This document shows positions 45,977 to 54,356 of a stretch of DNA of 64,000 nucleotides, one piece after another; within the stretch, counting starts at the first letter, position 1; each line of letters opens with the position of its first letter. The stretch spans positions 372,001-436,000 of the forward strand of contig MEPU01000004.1 in NCBI GenBank assembly GCA_001771815.1, in the 5' to 3' direction. The notes under the pieces are model-generated. The model was given only the letters and a program-made list of their open reading frames with translations. It ran no database searches and had not been told where the DNA came from. A program made the translations under genes and the position numbers. The DNA is from Bdellovibrionales bacterium RIFCSPHIGHO2_01_FULL_40_29. Lineage in GTDB: Bacteria > Bdellovibrionota > Bdellovibrionia > Bdellovibrionales > Bdellovibrionaceae.

Positions 45977-46738
45977 CTATTTATTTAAGAATGGCTTAAT
46001 CAATTCCATTGGAAATGGAATTATTATTGTTGAGGTTTGGTTATTAGACATTTCAATCATAGATTGTAGATAGCGCAACTGCAACGAAACTGGATTTTGA
46101 GATAAAACATCAGCGGCTTCAGAGATTTTTTGACTGGCCTGCATTTCGGCTTCGGCTGCGATGACTTTGGCGCGTCTTTCACGCTCAGCTTCTGCCTGCC
46201 GAGCCATTGCTCTTTGCATTTCATTTGGCAAATCCACACCTTTTATTTCCACGTGGCTTACTTTAACTCCCCAAGGGTCCGTTTGCGCATCTAAAATTTC
46301 TTGCAGATTTTTATTTAAACGTTCTCGTTCGCCAAGTACCGTATCTAAATCCACTTGCCCCAGAACAGAACGCAAAGTGGTTTGCGCCAACTGCGATGTT
46401 GCTACCAAATAATCTTCAACTTCAATCGTCGATCGAATTGGCTCTACGACTCTAAAAAAAACAACGGCATTCACCTTCATTGTGACATTGTCTTTTGTGA
46501 TGATGTCCTGTGGCGGCACGTCCATCGTGACAGTTCTGAGATCAACTCGTACCATGCGATCTATGACAGGAATAAGAATAATTAATCCTGGCCCCTTAGC
46601 TCCAATAATTCGTCCTAATCGAAATACGACACCACGTTCATACTCTTTTAGAATTCGAATAGCTTGAGTAAAAAACCATATCACTGCCAATAAAATAATA
46701 GAAAAACTAAATGGTATCGACAAATCAAAATTTTCCAT
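45977..46738 (-). CDS. Slipin / stomatin-like SPFH protein
   Basis: 253 residues. An N-terminal membrane helix (about 8-25) precedes the SPFH domain (about 28-190): [21 protein letters not shown] and [28 protein letters not shown]-terminal helix with Ala/Glu-rich repeats ends in PFPMEL. Such proteins form oligomeric membrane microdomains and are the substrate or partner of the NfeD protease encoded immediately upstream (3-bp gap). Start ATG 46738 has AAGGAG upstream. Confidence 0.94.
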   Translation of the reverse strand: MENFDLSIPFSFSIILLAVIWFFTQAIRILKEYERGVVFRLGRIIGAKGPGLIILIPVIDRMVRVDLRTVTMDVPPQDIITKDNVTMKVNAVVFFRVVEPIRSTIEVEDYLVATSQLAQTTLRSVLGQVDLDTVLGERERLNKNLQEILDAQTDPWGVKVSHVEIKGVDLPNEMQRAMARQAEAERERRAKVIAAEAEMQASQKISEAADVLSQNPVSLQLRYLQSMIEMSNNQTSTIIIPFPMELIKPFLNK

Positions 46739-46741
46739 CCC

Positions 46742-48043
46742 CTACTCCTTATCTCGAATAACTTCGAGAGTTAAACCTTTCGATCCTCGAGCCGTGACAT
46801 TATTATTTTCTGCCATGGGCTCTTCCGAAATAAAATTCCAAAGTTCTCCTCGAATTAAAACTTTTCCTGATTTTCCATCTCGATTCACTGATTGAATGCG
46901 ACCTTTATAGCCCTGCACACCACCAAAATCTCCACCTCCGACATGCTTCATAGTTTCATCAGATTTCTTTTTTATCCGAGAAACCGCATATCCGATAAAC
47001 ATTGTTCCTAAAATTAAAAATCCTCCAATCGCTCCAATTAGCCACGAACTTATCCTTAAATCTGTGGCAACAGGATCCACGACCCAAAGCAGGCCAAATA
47101 TCAGCGCAACACTGCCTCCGACTGCAAGCACTCCACCAGAGGCCACAAAAACTTCTGAAACAATCAAAAGTATGCCGACTCCCAAAAGAATTAGTCCTCC
47201 CATGTGAATGGGAATTGTTTGAAAGGCTATGAAGGCAATGATTAAACACAAACCTCCCAGGACTCCACCAATGCCTAAACCAGGCGCCGAGAGTTCAGAA
47301 TAAATCAGCAGTATTCCAAGAGATACCAGAATGGCCGCAATGTTAGGATGAGATAAATAATTAAGTACTTGTTCTCCCAAAGTCATTTCAACAGGATGGA
47401 ATGCAGTATTTTTCAGGTCATTTTTCAAAATTACTCTATTGGAACCAACTTGAATTGGACGATTATTCATGGCTTGCATTAGCTCATCTCTATTCGTCGC
47501 AATTATTTCAATAAGATTCACTTTCAAAGCTTCTTCCGCGGTGAAACTATTACTTTTTGAAACAACTTCACTGGCCGCTTTCACATTTCTTTTACGAAGC
47601 CCAGCCATTGACCTGGCAAATGCAGAAATATCACTAACAGCTTTATCTGCCATCGCTCCTTTTATGTCTTCGCCCTGCGCTCCAACCGGATGCGCAGCGC
47701 CAATATTTGTTCCTGGCGCCATGGCTGCTAAATGCGATGAAATCATCAGCAAAGCTCCTGCAGAAGTTGCTGACGCTCCGGCAGGTGTTGTAAAAATAAT
47801 AACCGGGATTTTAGCTTGATCAATACTTTGCGCCATCTCGCGAACACTCGTCACGAGTCCACCTGGTGTATCAAGCTCAACTAATAAAAAATCCGCCTTA
47901 GCGATCTCTGTTTCTTCAATTGCTCTTGCCAGATAACGAGACGTTGCCGGATTAATCGTTCCACGGATTTCAATAAATTTTGCAATCGAACTCCAGGCGT
48001 TTGTAGCAAACAAAAGAATAGTAGTGGCCATTATAACATTCAT
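46742..48043 (-). CDS. NfeD-family membrane-bound serine protease
   Basis: 433 residues. A signal or anchor sequence is followed by a ClpP-like protease domain (about 20-210), with DTPGGLVTSVREMAQSI and TTPAGASATSAGALLM. The nucleophile Ser lies in the latter and a Lys in the RKRNVKAASEVV region completes the dyad. Four to five membrane helices (about 225-360) and a C-terminal OB-fold NfeD domain follow. NfeD1b-type proteases cleave the C-terminus of partner slipins. I start it at ATG 48043. A strong-looking -24/-12 promoter lies 28 bp upstream. Confidence 0.92.
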   Translation of the reverse strand: MNVIMATTILLFATNAWSSIAKFIEIRGTINPATSRYLARAIEETEIAKADFLLVELDTPGGLVTSVREMAQSIDQAKIPVIIFTTPAGASATSAGALLMISSHLAAMAPGTNIGAAHPVGAQGEDIKGAMADKAVSDISAFARSMAGLRKRNVKAASEVVSKSNSFTAEEALKVNLIEIIATNRDELMQAMNNRPIQVGSNRVILKNDLKNTAFHPVEMTLGEQVLNYLSHPNIAAILVSLGILLIYSELSAPGLGIGGVLGGLCLIIAFIAFQTIPIHMGGLILLGVGILLIVSEVFVASGGVLAVGGSVALIFGLLWVVDPVATDLRISSWLIGAIGGFLILGTMFIGYAVSRIKKKSDETMKHVGGGDFGGVQGYKGRIQSVNRDGKSGKVLIRGELWNFISEEPMAENNNVTARGSKGLTLEVIRDKE

Positions 48044-48070
48044 CACTCAACCTACTTCAAACTGCCTCAA

Positions 48071-48086
48071 AGCAAGATCAAAGCCA
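48071..48086 (-). promoter_or_regulatory. Candidate sigma-54 promoter for nfeD-slipin
   Basis: Minus-strand TGGCTT-TGATC-TTGCT. The core GG and GC have exact spacing and the -12 half is perfect; only positions 5-6 of the -24 half differ from TGGCAC. The site ends 28 bp before the nfeD start. Confidence 0.6.
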
Positions 48087-48257
48087 CCATCAGTAAATAG
48101 GAGGCAATTGCGTTTCATATTGAGAGCTGACAATGGGGTGACATGGTATCTCATGAGACATTTTGCCAAAATTTTTAGGACTAAGGTCATTCAATGGGTT
48201 GTGTTCCCAACATAAACTCGAGATAATAAGGCTTCATATTAATCGTGTCATAAAGGG

Positions 48258-48305
48258 TTCAGGATTTAATCTCCTGAAGTAATCCGAAAAGTAGGGTCAC
48301 TTTTC
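48258..48305 (+). promoter_or_regulatory. Two-hairpin leader of the DapB-like gene
   Basis: TTCAGGA/TCCTGAA (48258-48264 and 48272-48278) and GAAAAGT/ACTTTTC (48286-48292 and 48299-48305) are two perfect 7-bp stems in series, 14 bp before ATG 48320. The second repeats the CACTTTTC and GGTACC words of the large terminator at 19.5 kb. Either a leader control element or a degenerate member of a repeat family. Confidence 0.45.
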
Positions 48306-48319
48306 AAGCGAGGTACCTT

Positions 48320-49093
48320 ATGTCAATACGTGTTGGATTGCTTGGATTTGGTCGAACTGGTTCTTTGGTTGCTAAAGAAATTGTCAATGATGCAGAGCTT
48401 TCGCTGGAGTGGGTTTGTCGAAAAACAATTCCAACAAATTTGAATTATGCCAGTCACTCTATCGGATTTGATGATAATTTTGCACCTTTTGTTTCATTTG
48501 AAAATATGTCCAAAGATTTTCTAAAAAAATATCCTGTTGATATTGTTATTGATTTTTCTTCCAGTGCGGCTGCAGCATCTTATGATATTCTTGCAAAAGC
48601 TGGAATTAGAATAATAACTGCTATTTCTAAATACGCACCTGAAGATTTTATACGTGTCCAAAAAGCCTCCGAAATCACAGCCGTCTTAGCCTCGCCGAAT
48701 ATCACACTTGGAATCAATTGGCTTATGATTGCATCCAAAGTCCTTAAGCACATCATACCCCATGCCGATATCGAAGTTGTCGAAGAACACTTCCGAGATA
48801 AAAAAGAGATTTCAGGCACGGCACTTAAACTAGCAACGCAACTTGATTTGGAGCCCAATCAACATGTGAATTCCATTCGTGTTGGTGGCATCGTCGGACG
48901 CCATGAAGTTATTTTTGGACTTCCTTATCAAACAATACGCCTTACCCACGAAAGTGTAAATCGAGCCGCCTTTGGTACAGGAGCAGCTTTTGCGGGGAAA
49001 TGGCTTTATAAAAAAACTGCAGGACTCTATACGATGGAGCAAGTCATGCATGAAAAGTTTTTAAAAAAAATAACTGAGCTCAATTTTTACTAA
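48320..49093 (+). CDS. Dihydrodipicolinate reductase-like protein (divergent DapB)
   Basis: 257 residues. The Rossmann N-terminus (VGLLGFGRTGSLVAKEI) and IDFSSSAAA, SPNITLGINWLMIASK, EVVEEHFRDKKEISGTALKLA and SIRVGGIVGRHEV follow the DapB order. In the catalytic block His157 and Lys161 remain, but the second His of the usual HHxxK is Phe158, and the DAPSGTA loop is one residue shorter with no Asp-Ala-Pro. It may reduce a related substrate or have lost the standard activity. The window shows no other lysine gene. Structured leader upstream; transglycosylase gene 34 bp downstream. Confidence 0.78.
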   Translation: MSIRVGLLGFGRTGSLVAKEIVNDAELSLEWVCRKTIPTNLNYASHSIGFDDNFAPFVSFENMSKDFLKKYPVDIVIDFSSSAAAASYDILAKAGIRIITAISKYAPEDFIRVQKASEITAVLASPNITLGINWLMIASKVLKHIIPHADIEVVEEHFRDKKEISGTALKLATQLDLEPNQHVNSIRVGGIVGRHEVIFGLPYQTIRLTHESVNRAAFGTGAAFAGKWLYKKTAGLYTMEQVMHEKFLKKITELNFY

Positions 49094-49127
49094 TAATTCG
49101 CTAGAACTGATCAGAAAGGGTTGTGAG

Positions 49128-50069
49128 ATGAAAAAACAAATATTTTACTTAATTTCAAAGTATGTGTTTGCATTTTTTTTAATAACGCCAATATCTGTGC
49201 TCGGTGCGGATCTTTTCAAACCCGATATAAATTGGTCACTTCAACAGCTCAAGAAGAAAAAAATCAACTCTTCATTTTTAAAAATACTTAAAAAAAATTA
49301 TGATAAAAAATCATTCACAAGCGTTATTCGATTAAATACGTTGGGGTTTTTATCTCCTCCCAATCATATGTCTCTTGTTTCTGACGAAGCTGTAATGAAA
49401 AGCTTAGATTTTCTTAATCAAAATAAAACTAGCTTTGATATTGCCCTTAAAGAATACACAGTCCCGCCTGAAATTATCACATCACTTCTTTGGGTTGAAA
49501 CTCGTCATGGAAAAATTACTGGAACATTTCACGTGCCCAGCGTCTATCTTCATTTGCTTCAATTAAGTCGTCAAAAAAATCAAAACTATCTTTTCAAAAT
49601 AGCTAGAAAAAGTACATCCAGTCATGGAATAAGCAGTAAAGATTTAAGAAAAAAAATAAAAGAACGATCAATCTGGCGGGCCAAATGGGCTCTAGAAGAA
49701 CTTATTGCTCTTGAAAAAATGCACCATGCGAAACAAAAAGATCTTAAAAATCTGAAAGGTTCATTCGCTGGAGCCTTTGGACTTCCACAGTTTATTCCAT
49801 CAAGTTATCGTGCATTCGCCTGCTCGAGCGCAGATCGTCCGCCAAATCTATTCACCCATGAAGATTCTATTCAGAGCGTGGCTCGCTACTTGATGGTTCA
49901 CGGTTGGGATAACTTGAACACTGAGCATCAAATTAACTCATTGATGAAGTACAACAACAGTCGCGATTATGCCGAAAGCATTATTGAATTGGCAAAAAAA
50001 ATACGAAAACTGATTAAAGAGAAAAAGCTACGAGCCGTTGCCGCAGATAAAGACACGTTGTCATCCTAA
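49128..50069 (+). CDS. Lytic murein transglycosylase (MltB-like)
   Basis: 313 residues. A signal sequence (FAFFLITPISVLGAD) exports it to the periplasm; there is no lipobox, unlike E. coli MltB. The catalytic region is EIITSLLWVETRHGKITG, with Glu of the VETRHG segment as acid-base. FAGAFGLPQFIPSSYRAFA is the second family block, and EDSIQSVARYLMVHGW follows. It cleaves glycan strands of peptidoglycan to anhydro-muropeptides. It converges with the fusion-protein gene (7-bp gap). Confidence 0.88.
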   Translation: MKKQIFYLISKYVFAFFLITPISVLGADLFKPDINWSLQQLKKKKINSSFLKILKKNYDKKSFTSVIRLNTLGFLSPPNHMSLVSDEAVMKSLDFLNQNKTSFDIALKEYTVPPEIITSLLWVETRHGKITGTFHVPSVYLHLLQLSRQKNQNYLFKIARKSTSSHGISSKDLRKKIKERSIWRAKWALEELIALEKMHHAKQKDLKNLKGSFAGAFGLPQFIPSSYRAFACSSADRPPNLFTHEDSIQSVARYLMVHGWDNLNTEHQINSLMKYNNSRDYAESIIELAKKIRKLIKEKKLRAVAADKDTLSS

Positions 50070-50076
50070 TTTTTCA

Positions 50077-52665
50077 TTAAATCCCTGCCGGCCAAGTATC
50101 TGGTATCTTTCCACCAGAATAGATAGAATGCAGCGATCGGAGCGCATGTGTTTTATCAACAAAAATAAAAGCATCATACCTCTTTGAAAGAATCGTGGGA
50201 ACATAGTTTCCCCGCTGCTCGTGCTTCGGATTGTAAACCACCCCAACAGCTCGGTGCCCCCTCTTCTGCGAAAACGCCGAGTGAGCTTTATCTTCAAGCA
50301 TAATATAAAAACTATTTGAATTTGATTTCAAGGCAGCCTTATGGAAGAAATGTTCATAGCTGCCTTCTTCGGCTGGAGGTAACGGCATGATCTCTTCTGA
50401 TCTCCCCCATGCTGATCCCGCCAGCACGTGGCCTTGATAAGTTCCAAACCCTATCAGGGCGACGTTCTCGTCGCCGTAACTTTGACGAGCCAAACCGCCT
50501 AAGTTGATATAACCATTCGCATGCATATCCGTAGCCCGGTAATCGCCAATGTGGGTGTTGTGAGCCCAGACAATGCATTTTGAATCTTCACCTGATTTTT
50601 CTAAAAGCTTATCCAGCGTGTCCATCATATGACTGTCACGTATATTCCACGAGCTGGCATCCCCCGCCAACATGGCTCGATAATATGTTTCAGCGTTGGC
50701 AACTATACGTGCATTCTGCTGAGCATTGAATAGTTCGTCACCATCTTGAATTAAATTTTTCATGCGCGTTTGCAGAACCAATTGCAACGCTTGCACAGCT
50801 TCTTTTTCACAACCCGAAGCATTCGCAAACAAAGATCTCGCATAAGAAACTTCATCCTCCTCGAAGGGATCAAAACAGGCATAGCGTTGCTCGATCTCAT
50901 GAGCCAAATAAGGATCCGTTTTTTTAAAAATTCTTATCACTTCGCTGATGGATTCAAAAAGAGAATAGACATCCAATCCATAAATTCCTGCCGAGTGCTT
51001 TCTCATCCATTCCGCCAAATCAGCCACTTCTGCATTGGCCCACATCCAGGTAGGCCAACGATGATTATGCTTTAATATCTCATAAGCACTGCCCACTTTT
51101 CCACTCTGAATATTCTGATTCAATCGGTAGGCATCTGGCCAATCCCCCTCGATGGCAATAAACTTAAATCCATGATCTTTAATCAGACGACGTGAAATTT
51201 GACTTCGGAGTTCATAAAATTCATGAGTGCCGTGGGATGATTCTCCAAGCATAACAACTCGCGTGTCTTTTAGAGATTGAATCAAGCGATCAAAATCTTT
51301 TTCATTTCTCAATTTATTCATTCCCAAGTTGATGGCAGTCTCTAAAGTATTTGCTATTTTTGATTGAATTCGGACTTTTTTTATATCTAAATGATTCTCA
51401 AACCATTGCTGAGACAGCTTGGAAACTTCCTCTAAGGTTCCGGGTTCTTCAAATAAATGCGTGGCCCCATCAACCAACGTTAGCTTTGAATGGGAAAGAC
51501 TTTGTTGAGCATGCTGATTCAGTTCAATCACTTTAAAATCCAGACTTCCAACAATTAACAAAGTGGGTGTGGTCACAAAATCTAAAGCAGATCCTGCTAA
51601 GTCCGGACGACCTCCTCGACTGACAATGGCAAAGACTTCACTTTTTTTATCCAATTTCGAAGCTGCATGAATGGCGGCCGCCGCCCCTGTGCTTGCTCCA
51701 AAATACCCGATAGCGATATGTTCCAATCCCGGTCGAGTTCTTAACCAATGAGTTGTCTCGACCAGACGATGACTGAGTAGCTCGATATCAAAAATATTTT
51801 TTCGATCGCGCACCTCTGATTCGGTGAGCAGATCAAATAACAAGGTCCCAAATCCTGCACTTTGCAAGTTTTCAGCAACCATTCGATTTCGGGGACTCAT
51901 GCGACTGCTTCCACTTCCGTGTGCAAATACAATAATTGCCTTCATAGATGGCGGCAACACCAAGTCTCCGTGTAAAGCCACTTGATCAATAGCAATGGTC
52001 ACACTGCGAATCGATGTTCCACCCGCATGATGAAGTCTAAATTCCTGAAGCAATCGAAGGACCTCTTCATCAGTAATTTGTGAGAAATCTTCATACCACT
52101 CACCAACAGAACTGAGTTCCTCCGACACCTCAACAGCTACAACTTCAGACACTTTGTTTTGTAATTGCCGCACAGAACTTGCCGCAGCGACTGGAACAGC
52201 CACAATAATTTTTGCAGCCCCACTGTGCTTTAAATACTTAATAGTTGCCAACATCGTTGATCCCGTCGCTAATCCATCGTCAGCAATGATCACCACACGA
52301 CCTGCAACATCTACAGCTTTTGAATTGTTGCGAAATAATCTGATCTGTTGTCGAATTCTTTCTTTTTCCATAAGAACAACTGAGCTCAAATCATCTGGTG
52401 AGACACCCATCCGTGCCATGAGACCTTGGTTCCAGACGGGATCTTCGTGTTCACAAATTGCCCCTAACGCCAATTCCGGCTGAAAGGGAGCCCCAATTTT
52501 TCGAGCACACAAAATATTCAAATCTGATTGTAATGCGGCTGAGACTTCAGCCGCTATTGGGATGCCACCACGCGGTAATCCAATAACTATTGGATTTAGA
52601 TCCTTAAATTTTATTAACTTTTTACTCAGTTCATTTCCTGCATGTTTTCGATTTGAAAAAATCAT
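50077..52665 (-). CDS. Three-domain fusion: phosphoribosyltransferase, dienelactone-hydrolase-like, erythromycin-esterase-like
   Basis: 862 residues. Residues 1-210 are a type I phosphoribosyltransferase, with PRPP loop IIADDGLATGS (about 126-136). Residues 220-430 form an alpha/beta hydrolase: nucleophile Ser325 in FGASTGAA, Asp376 in GSLDFK and His403 in GATHLF. Residues 440-862 are erythromycin-esterase-like: GESSHGTHEFYELR (about 474-487), AIEGDWPDAYR and WAHNTHIGD. Two-domain relatives are known in M. tuberculosis: Rv0571c (first plus second) and Rv2030c (first plus third). Here all three are joined. No signal peptide, so cytoplasmic. GAGGAG precedes ATG 52665 and a sigma-54-type promoter lies 30 bp upstream. 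Substrates are unknown. Confidence 0.9.
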   Translation of the reverse strand: MIFSNRKHAGNELSKKLIKFKDLNPIVIGLPRGGIPIAAEVSAALQSDLNILCARKIGAPFQPELALGAICEHEDPVWNQGLMARMGVSPDDLSSVVLMEKERIRQQIRLFRNNSKAVDVAGRVVIIADDGLATGSTMLATIKYLKHSGAAKIIVAVPVAAASSVRQLQNKVSEVVAVEVSEELSSVGEWYEDFSQITDEEVLRLLQEFRLHHAGGTSIRSVTIAIDQVALHGDLVLPPSMKAIIVFAHGSGSSRMSPRNRMVAENLQSAGFGTLLFDLLTESEVRDRKNIFDIELLSHRLVETTHWLRTRPGLEHIAIGYFGASTGAAAAIHAASKLDKKSEVFAIVSRGGRPDLAGSALDFVTTPTLLIVGSLDFKVIELNQHAQQSLSHSKLTLVDGATHLFEEPGTLEEVSKLSQQWFENHLDIKKVRIQSKIANTLETAINLGMNKLRNEKDFDRLIQSLKDTRVVMLGESSHGTHEFYELRSQISRRLIKDHGFKFIAIEGDWPDAYRLNQNIQSGKVGSAYEILKHNHRWPTWMWANAEVADLAEWMRKHSAGIYGLDVYSLFESISEVIRIFKKTDPYLAHEIEQRYACFDPFEEDEVSYARSLFANASGCEKEAVQALQLVLQTRMKNLIQDGDELFNAQQNARIVANAETYYRAMLAGDASSWNIRDSHMMDTLDKLLEKSGEDSKCIVWAHNTHIGDYRATDMHANGYINLGGLARQSYGDENVALIGFGTYQGHVLAGSAWGRSEEIMPLPPAEEGSYEHFFHKAALKSNSNSFYIMLEDKAHSAFSQKRGHRAVGVVYNPKHEQRGNYVPTILSKRYDAFIFVDKTHALRSLHSIYSGGKIPDTWPAGI

Positions 52666-52694
52666 TGTTGCTCCTCAGAAATTACTGATTTTGC

Positions 52695-52710
52695 AGCAAT
52701 CGAAGTGCCA
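52695..52710 (-). promoter_or_regulatory. Sigma-54 promoter of the three-domain fusion gene
   Basis: Minus-strand TGGCAC-TTCGA-TTGCT is a full match to the -24/-12 consensus TGGCAC-N5-TTGCW. It ends 30 bp before ATG 52665, leaving room for a short leader with its GAGGAG ribosome site. It is the best such match in the window. Confidence 0.75.
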
Positions 52711-52762
52711 TCCATGACACAGTCGAATTATCTCTACATTTTTTAATCTCTCAATGTTCTCA

Positions 52763-53179
52763 TTACTGCAGTGATTTTTCAGAGCGTACAATTTCAATCA
52801 AAGCATTTAATGCATCTGTCGATGTGAAGATCCCAAAGAACTCATCCGATTCATCATTCACAATCACACTTCCAATTTTATTTTTCGACATTTGAAAAGC
52901 CACATCGTCCAAACTGGCTCCCGAATTAACAGTGACTGGATTTGATACCATGATATCTTTGGCTAATACCAACATCTTTTCACGCATACTCAAGGCTCCT
53001 GCAACCCTCAAGTCACGATCACTAACAATTCCCACAATTAGTCCGTCTCTGGTAATTGGAATGTGACGCACACCATGAACAGTCATTAAATTTTCAAGGT
53101 CATCCAAAGCTGTATTTTCGACGGCTGTTACGGGGTTCGGTGTTGTAAATTCCTCGACTGGCAATTTTAGCTTTTTCAT
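52763..53179 (-). CDS. CBS-pair protein
   Basis: 138 residues made of two CBS domains (about 10-65 and 75-130): VHGVRHIPITRDGLIVGIVSDRDLR and NKIGSVIVNDESDEFFGIFTSTDAL. Tandem CBS domains bind adenosine nucleotides such as AMP or ATP. Stand-alone proteins of this length include M. tuberculosis Hrp1 (Rv2626c), a dormancy-regulon product. It lies 97 bp upstream of the fusion gene on the same strand, each with its own sigma-54-type promoter. AGGAG precedes the start codon. Confidence 0.93.
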   Translation of the reverse strand: MKKLKLPVEEFTTPNPVTAVENTALDDLENLMTVHGVRHIPITRDGLIVGIVSDRDLRVAGALSMREKMLVLAKDIMVSNPVTVNSGASLDDVAFQMSKNKIGSVIVNDESDEFFGIFTSTDALNALIEIVRSEKSLQ

Positions 53180-53208
53180 ACATGTCTCCTTGTTTCAACC
53201 TGTACTAA

Positions 53209-53224
53209 CGCAAGTTTGCTGCCA
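53209..53224 (-). promoter_or_regulatory. Candidate sigma-54 promoter of the CBS gene
   Basis: Minus-strand TGGCAG-CAAAC-TTGCG: exact GG-GC spacing, with one mismatch in each half (final C to G and W to G). It ends 30 bp before the CBS start codon, the same distance as at the fusion gene. Confidence 0.6.
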
Positions 53225-53225
53225 A

Positions 53226-53241
53226 TGGCATGGCCTCTGCT
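53226..53241 (+). promoter_or_regulatory. Candidate sigma-54 promoter of the hibernation factor gene
   Basis: TGGCAT-GGCCT-CTGCT: correct GG-GC spacing, one mismatch in each half. It lies 96 bp before ATG 53337 and is back-to-back with the CBS promoter, only 1 bp apart. Confidence 0.45.
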
Positions 53242-53336
53242 CTATGACACGAGGATAGGTCTCATAACTTATAAAACAAAAACAACGCTTTTGTTGTGAC
53301 ACTTTGGCACAGCATTGAGACAAAAGGAGAACAAAA

Positions 53337-53729
53337 ATGGCACAGGTAAAAATCAGATTCGTCAACTTTGACCGCAGCACAGCCCTCGAGACATATACTG
53401 AGAAGCATGTCGAAAATCTATTACGACGGATTGAGACACGACACGGAGATTCCAAATCTATCGAAGTCCAATTCAGACTGGATAATCGAGCCTCTTTAGG
53501 TACTATTAAAAATAGCGAAGTGATGATCAGCTATCGCTATCCAGGAATTAAAAAGATTTTACATATTAAAAAGCAAGGTTCTGATTTGCGAAAAGTCTTA
53601 GTTGAAGCGATTCGTGCCACAGAAGGTATGATCCAAAGAGCTTCCGAAAAATCCGAAGGGGGGCGTCGAAAGCTTGGAAAGTCAAAACACAGTGTACGCG
53701 AACTCCGAGAGATTCACGAAGCCGTTTAG
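53337..53729 (+). CDS. Ribosome hibernation promoting factor / RaiA family
   Basis: 130 residues. The HPF fold is indicated by ETYTEKHVENLLRRIETRHGD, SKSIEVQFRLDNR, EVMISYRYPGIKKILHIKKQGSDLRKVLVEAI and the Lys/Arg-rich C-terminus. It has no long-form C-terminal dimerisation domain, so it is a short HPF/YfiA type. Such factors bind the 30S decoding site and silence ribosomes in stationary or stressed cells. AAAGGAG precedes the start. It is divergent from the CBS gene and overlaps the end of the next minus-strand gene by 4 bp. Confidence 0.85.
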   Translation: MAQVKIRFVNFDRSTALETYTEKHVENLLRRIETRHGDSKSIEVQFRLDNRASLGTIKNSEVMISYRYPGIKKILHIKKQGSDLRKVLVEAIRATEGMIQRASEKSEGGRRKLGKSKHSVRELREIHEAV

Positions 53730-54190
53730 CGTCGTAAATCCAAAAGATCTTTTTCAATAAGCTCGAGCAATTCTTCAGATGTGAATTGCTTCGAGCTTTC
53801 ATTCGAAACAAGATCCAAACGTTTATGGGATTCAAATTCTTCGTGCTGAAAGTAAACATAAGCCGAAGCCCCGACAAAGGTAATCAATCCTGCCGGTACA
53901 CTTAAAAATCCCATCATAGCCACTGGATTCAAGGCCACGCTGACCGTCGCGCCACCAATAATAGCCGCATTCTCAAGATAGTGCTTTGTTCTCAGTTTAC
54001 TAATAATGGTTTCCAATTCTGACTTTGAAAATGATCCACCCGCCAACACTCGGCAGTGGGTTTCAGACTGACATGCTAAAAACAGCGTTGTTTGTGTCTC
54101 TTGATCAATTAATTTTTTCACAAAGACATCGGCGCTGGCTTGGCTTAAAAAAGAAACCGTTGATAATAGAACAAGAATAAGTGCTTTCAT
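53726..54190 (-). CDS. Membrane or secreted protein of unknown function
   Basis: 154 residues with a signal peptide (ALILVLLSTVSFLSQASA). The soluble first half has two Cys (LACQSETHCRVLAGG), and a hydrophobic region (about 75-112; AAIIGGATVSVALNPVAMMGFL...GASAYVYF) probably forms one or two membrane helices. A charged C-terminal helix ends the protein. No family recognised. It converges with HPF and has a weak -24/-12 match upstream. Confidence 0.55.
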   Translation of the reverse strand: MKALILVLLSTVSFLSQASADVFVKKLIDQETQTTLFLACQSETHCRVLAGGSFSKSELETIISKLRTKHYLENAAIIGGATVSVALNPVAMMGFLSVPAGLITFVGASAYVYFQHEEFESHKRLDLVSNESSKQFTSEELLELIEKDLLDLRR

Positions 54191-54223
54191 ATGACCTCAT
54201 TTGAAATTGTCCACTTGTCCTTA

Positions 54224-54239
54224 AGCTAGAATCATGCCT
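54224..54239 (-). promoter_or_regulatory. Weak sigma-54-like site
   Basis: Minus-strand AGGCAT-GATTC-TAGCT keeps the GG-GC spacing but has three mismatches to the consensus. It ends 34 bp before the 154-residue gene. Included because of the neighbouring stronger sites; it could be chance. Confidence 0.25.
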
Positions 54240-54356
54240 CGTGGAAACGCTCAGGTTAGATCTTGAGGCAGTTGGACTGTCAAAAACTTAGATACTCGCC
54301 GCATTTGAGTCTGCTTCTCTAGTTTTTTAGGTTAATTTTTTAGGCTAATTTTTCAG

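Noticed and set aside
50077-52665. Macrolide resistance gene based on the erythromycin-esterase-like domain
   Set aside because: The domain family is broad and mostly not macrolide-active; the fusion and context point to stress metabolism.
53305-53319. TGGCAC-AGCA-TTGAG as a second sigma-54 promoter of HPF
   Set aside because: Spacing between the halves is one base short and the GC of the -12 element is absent.
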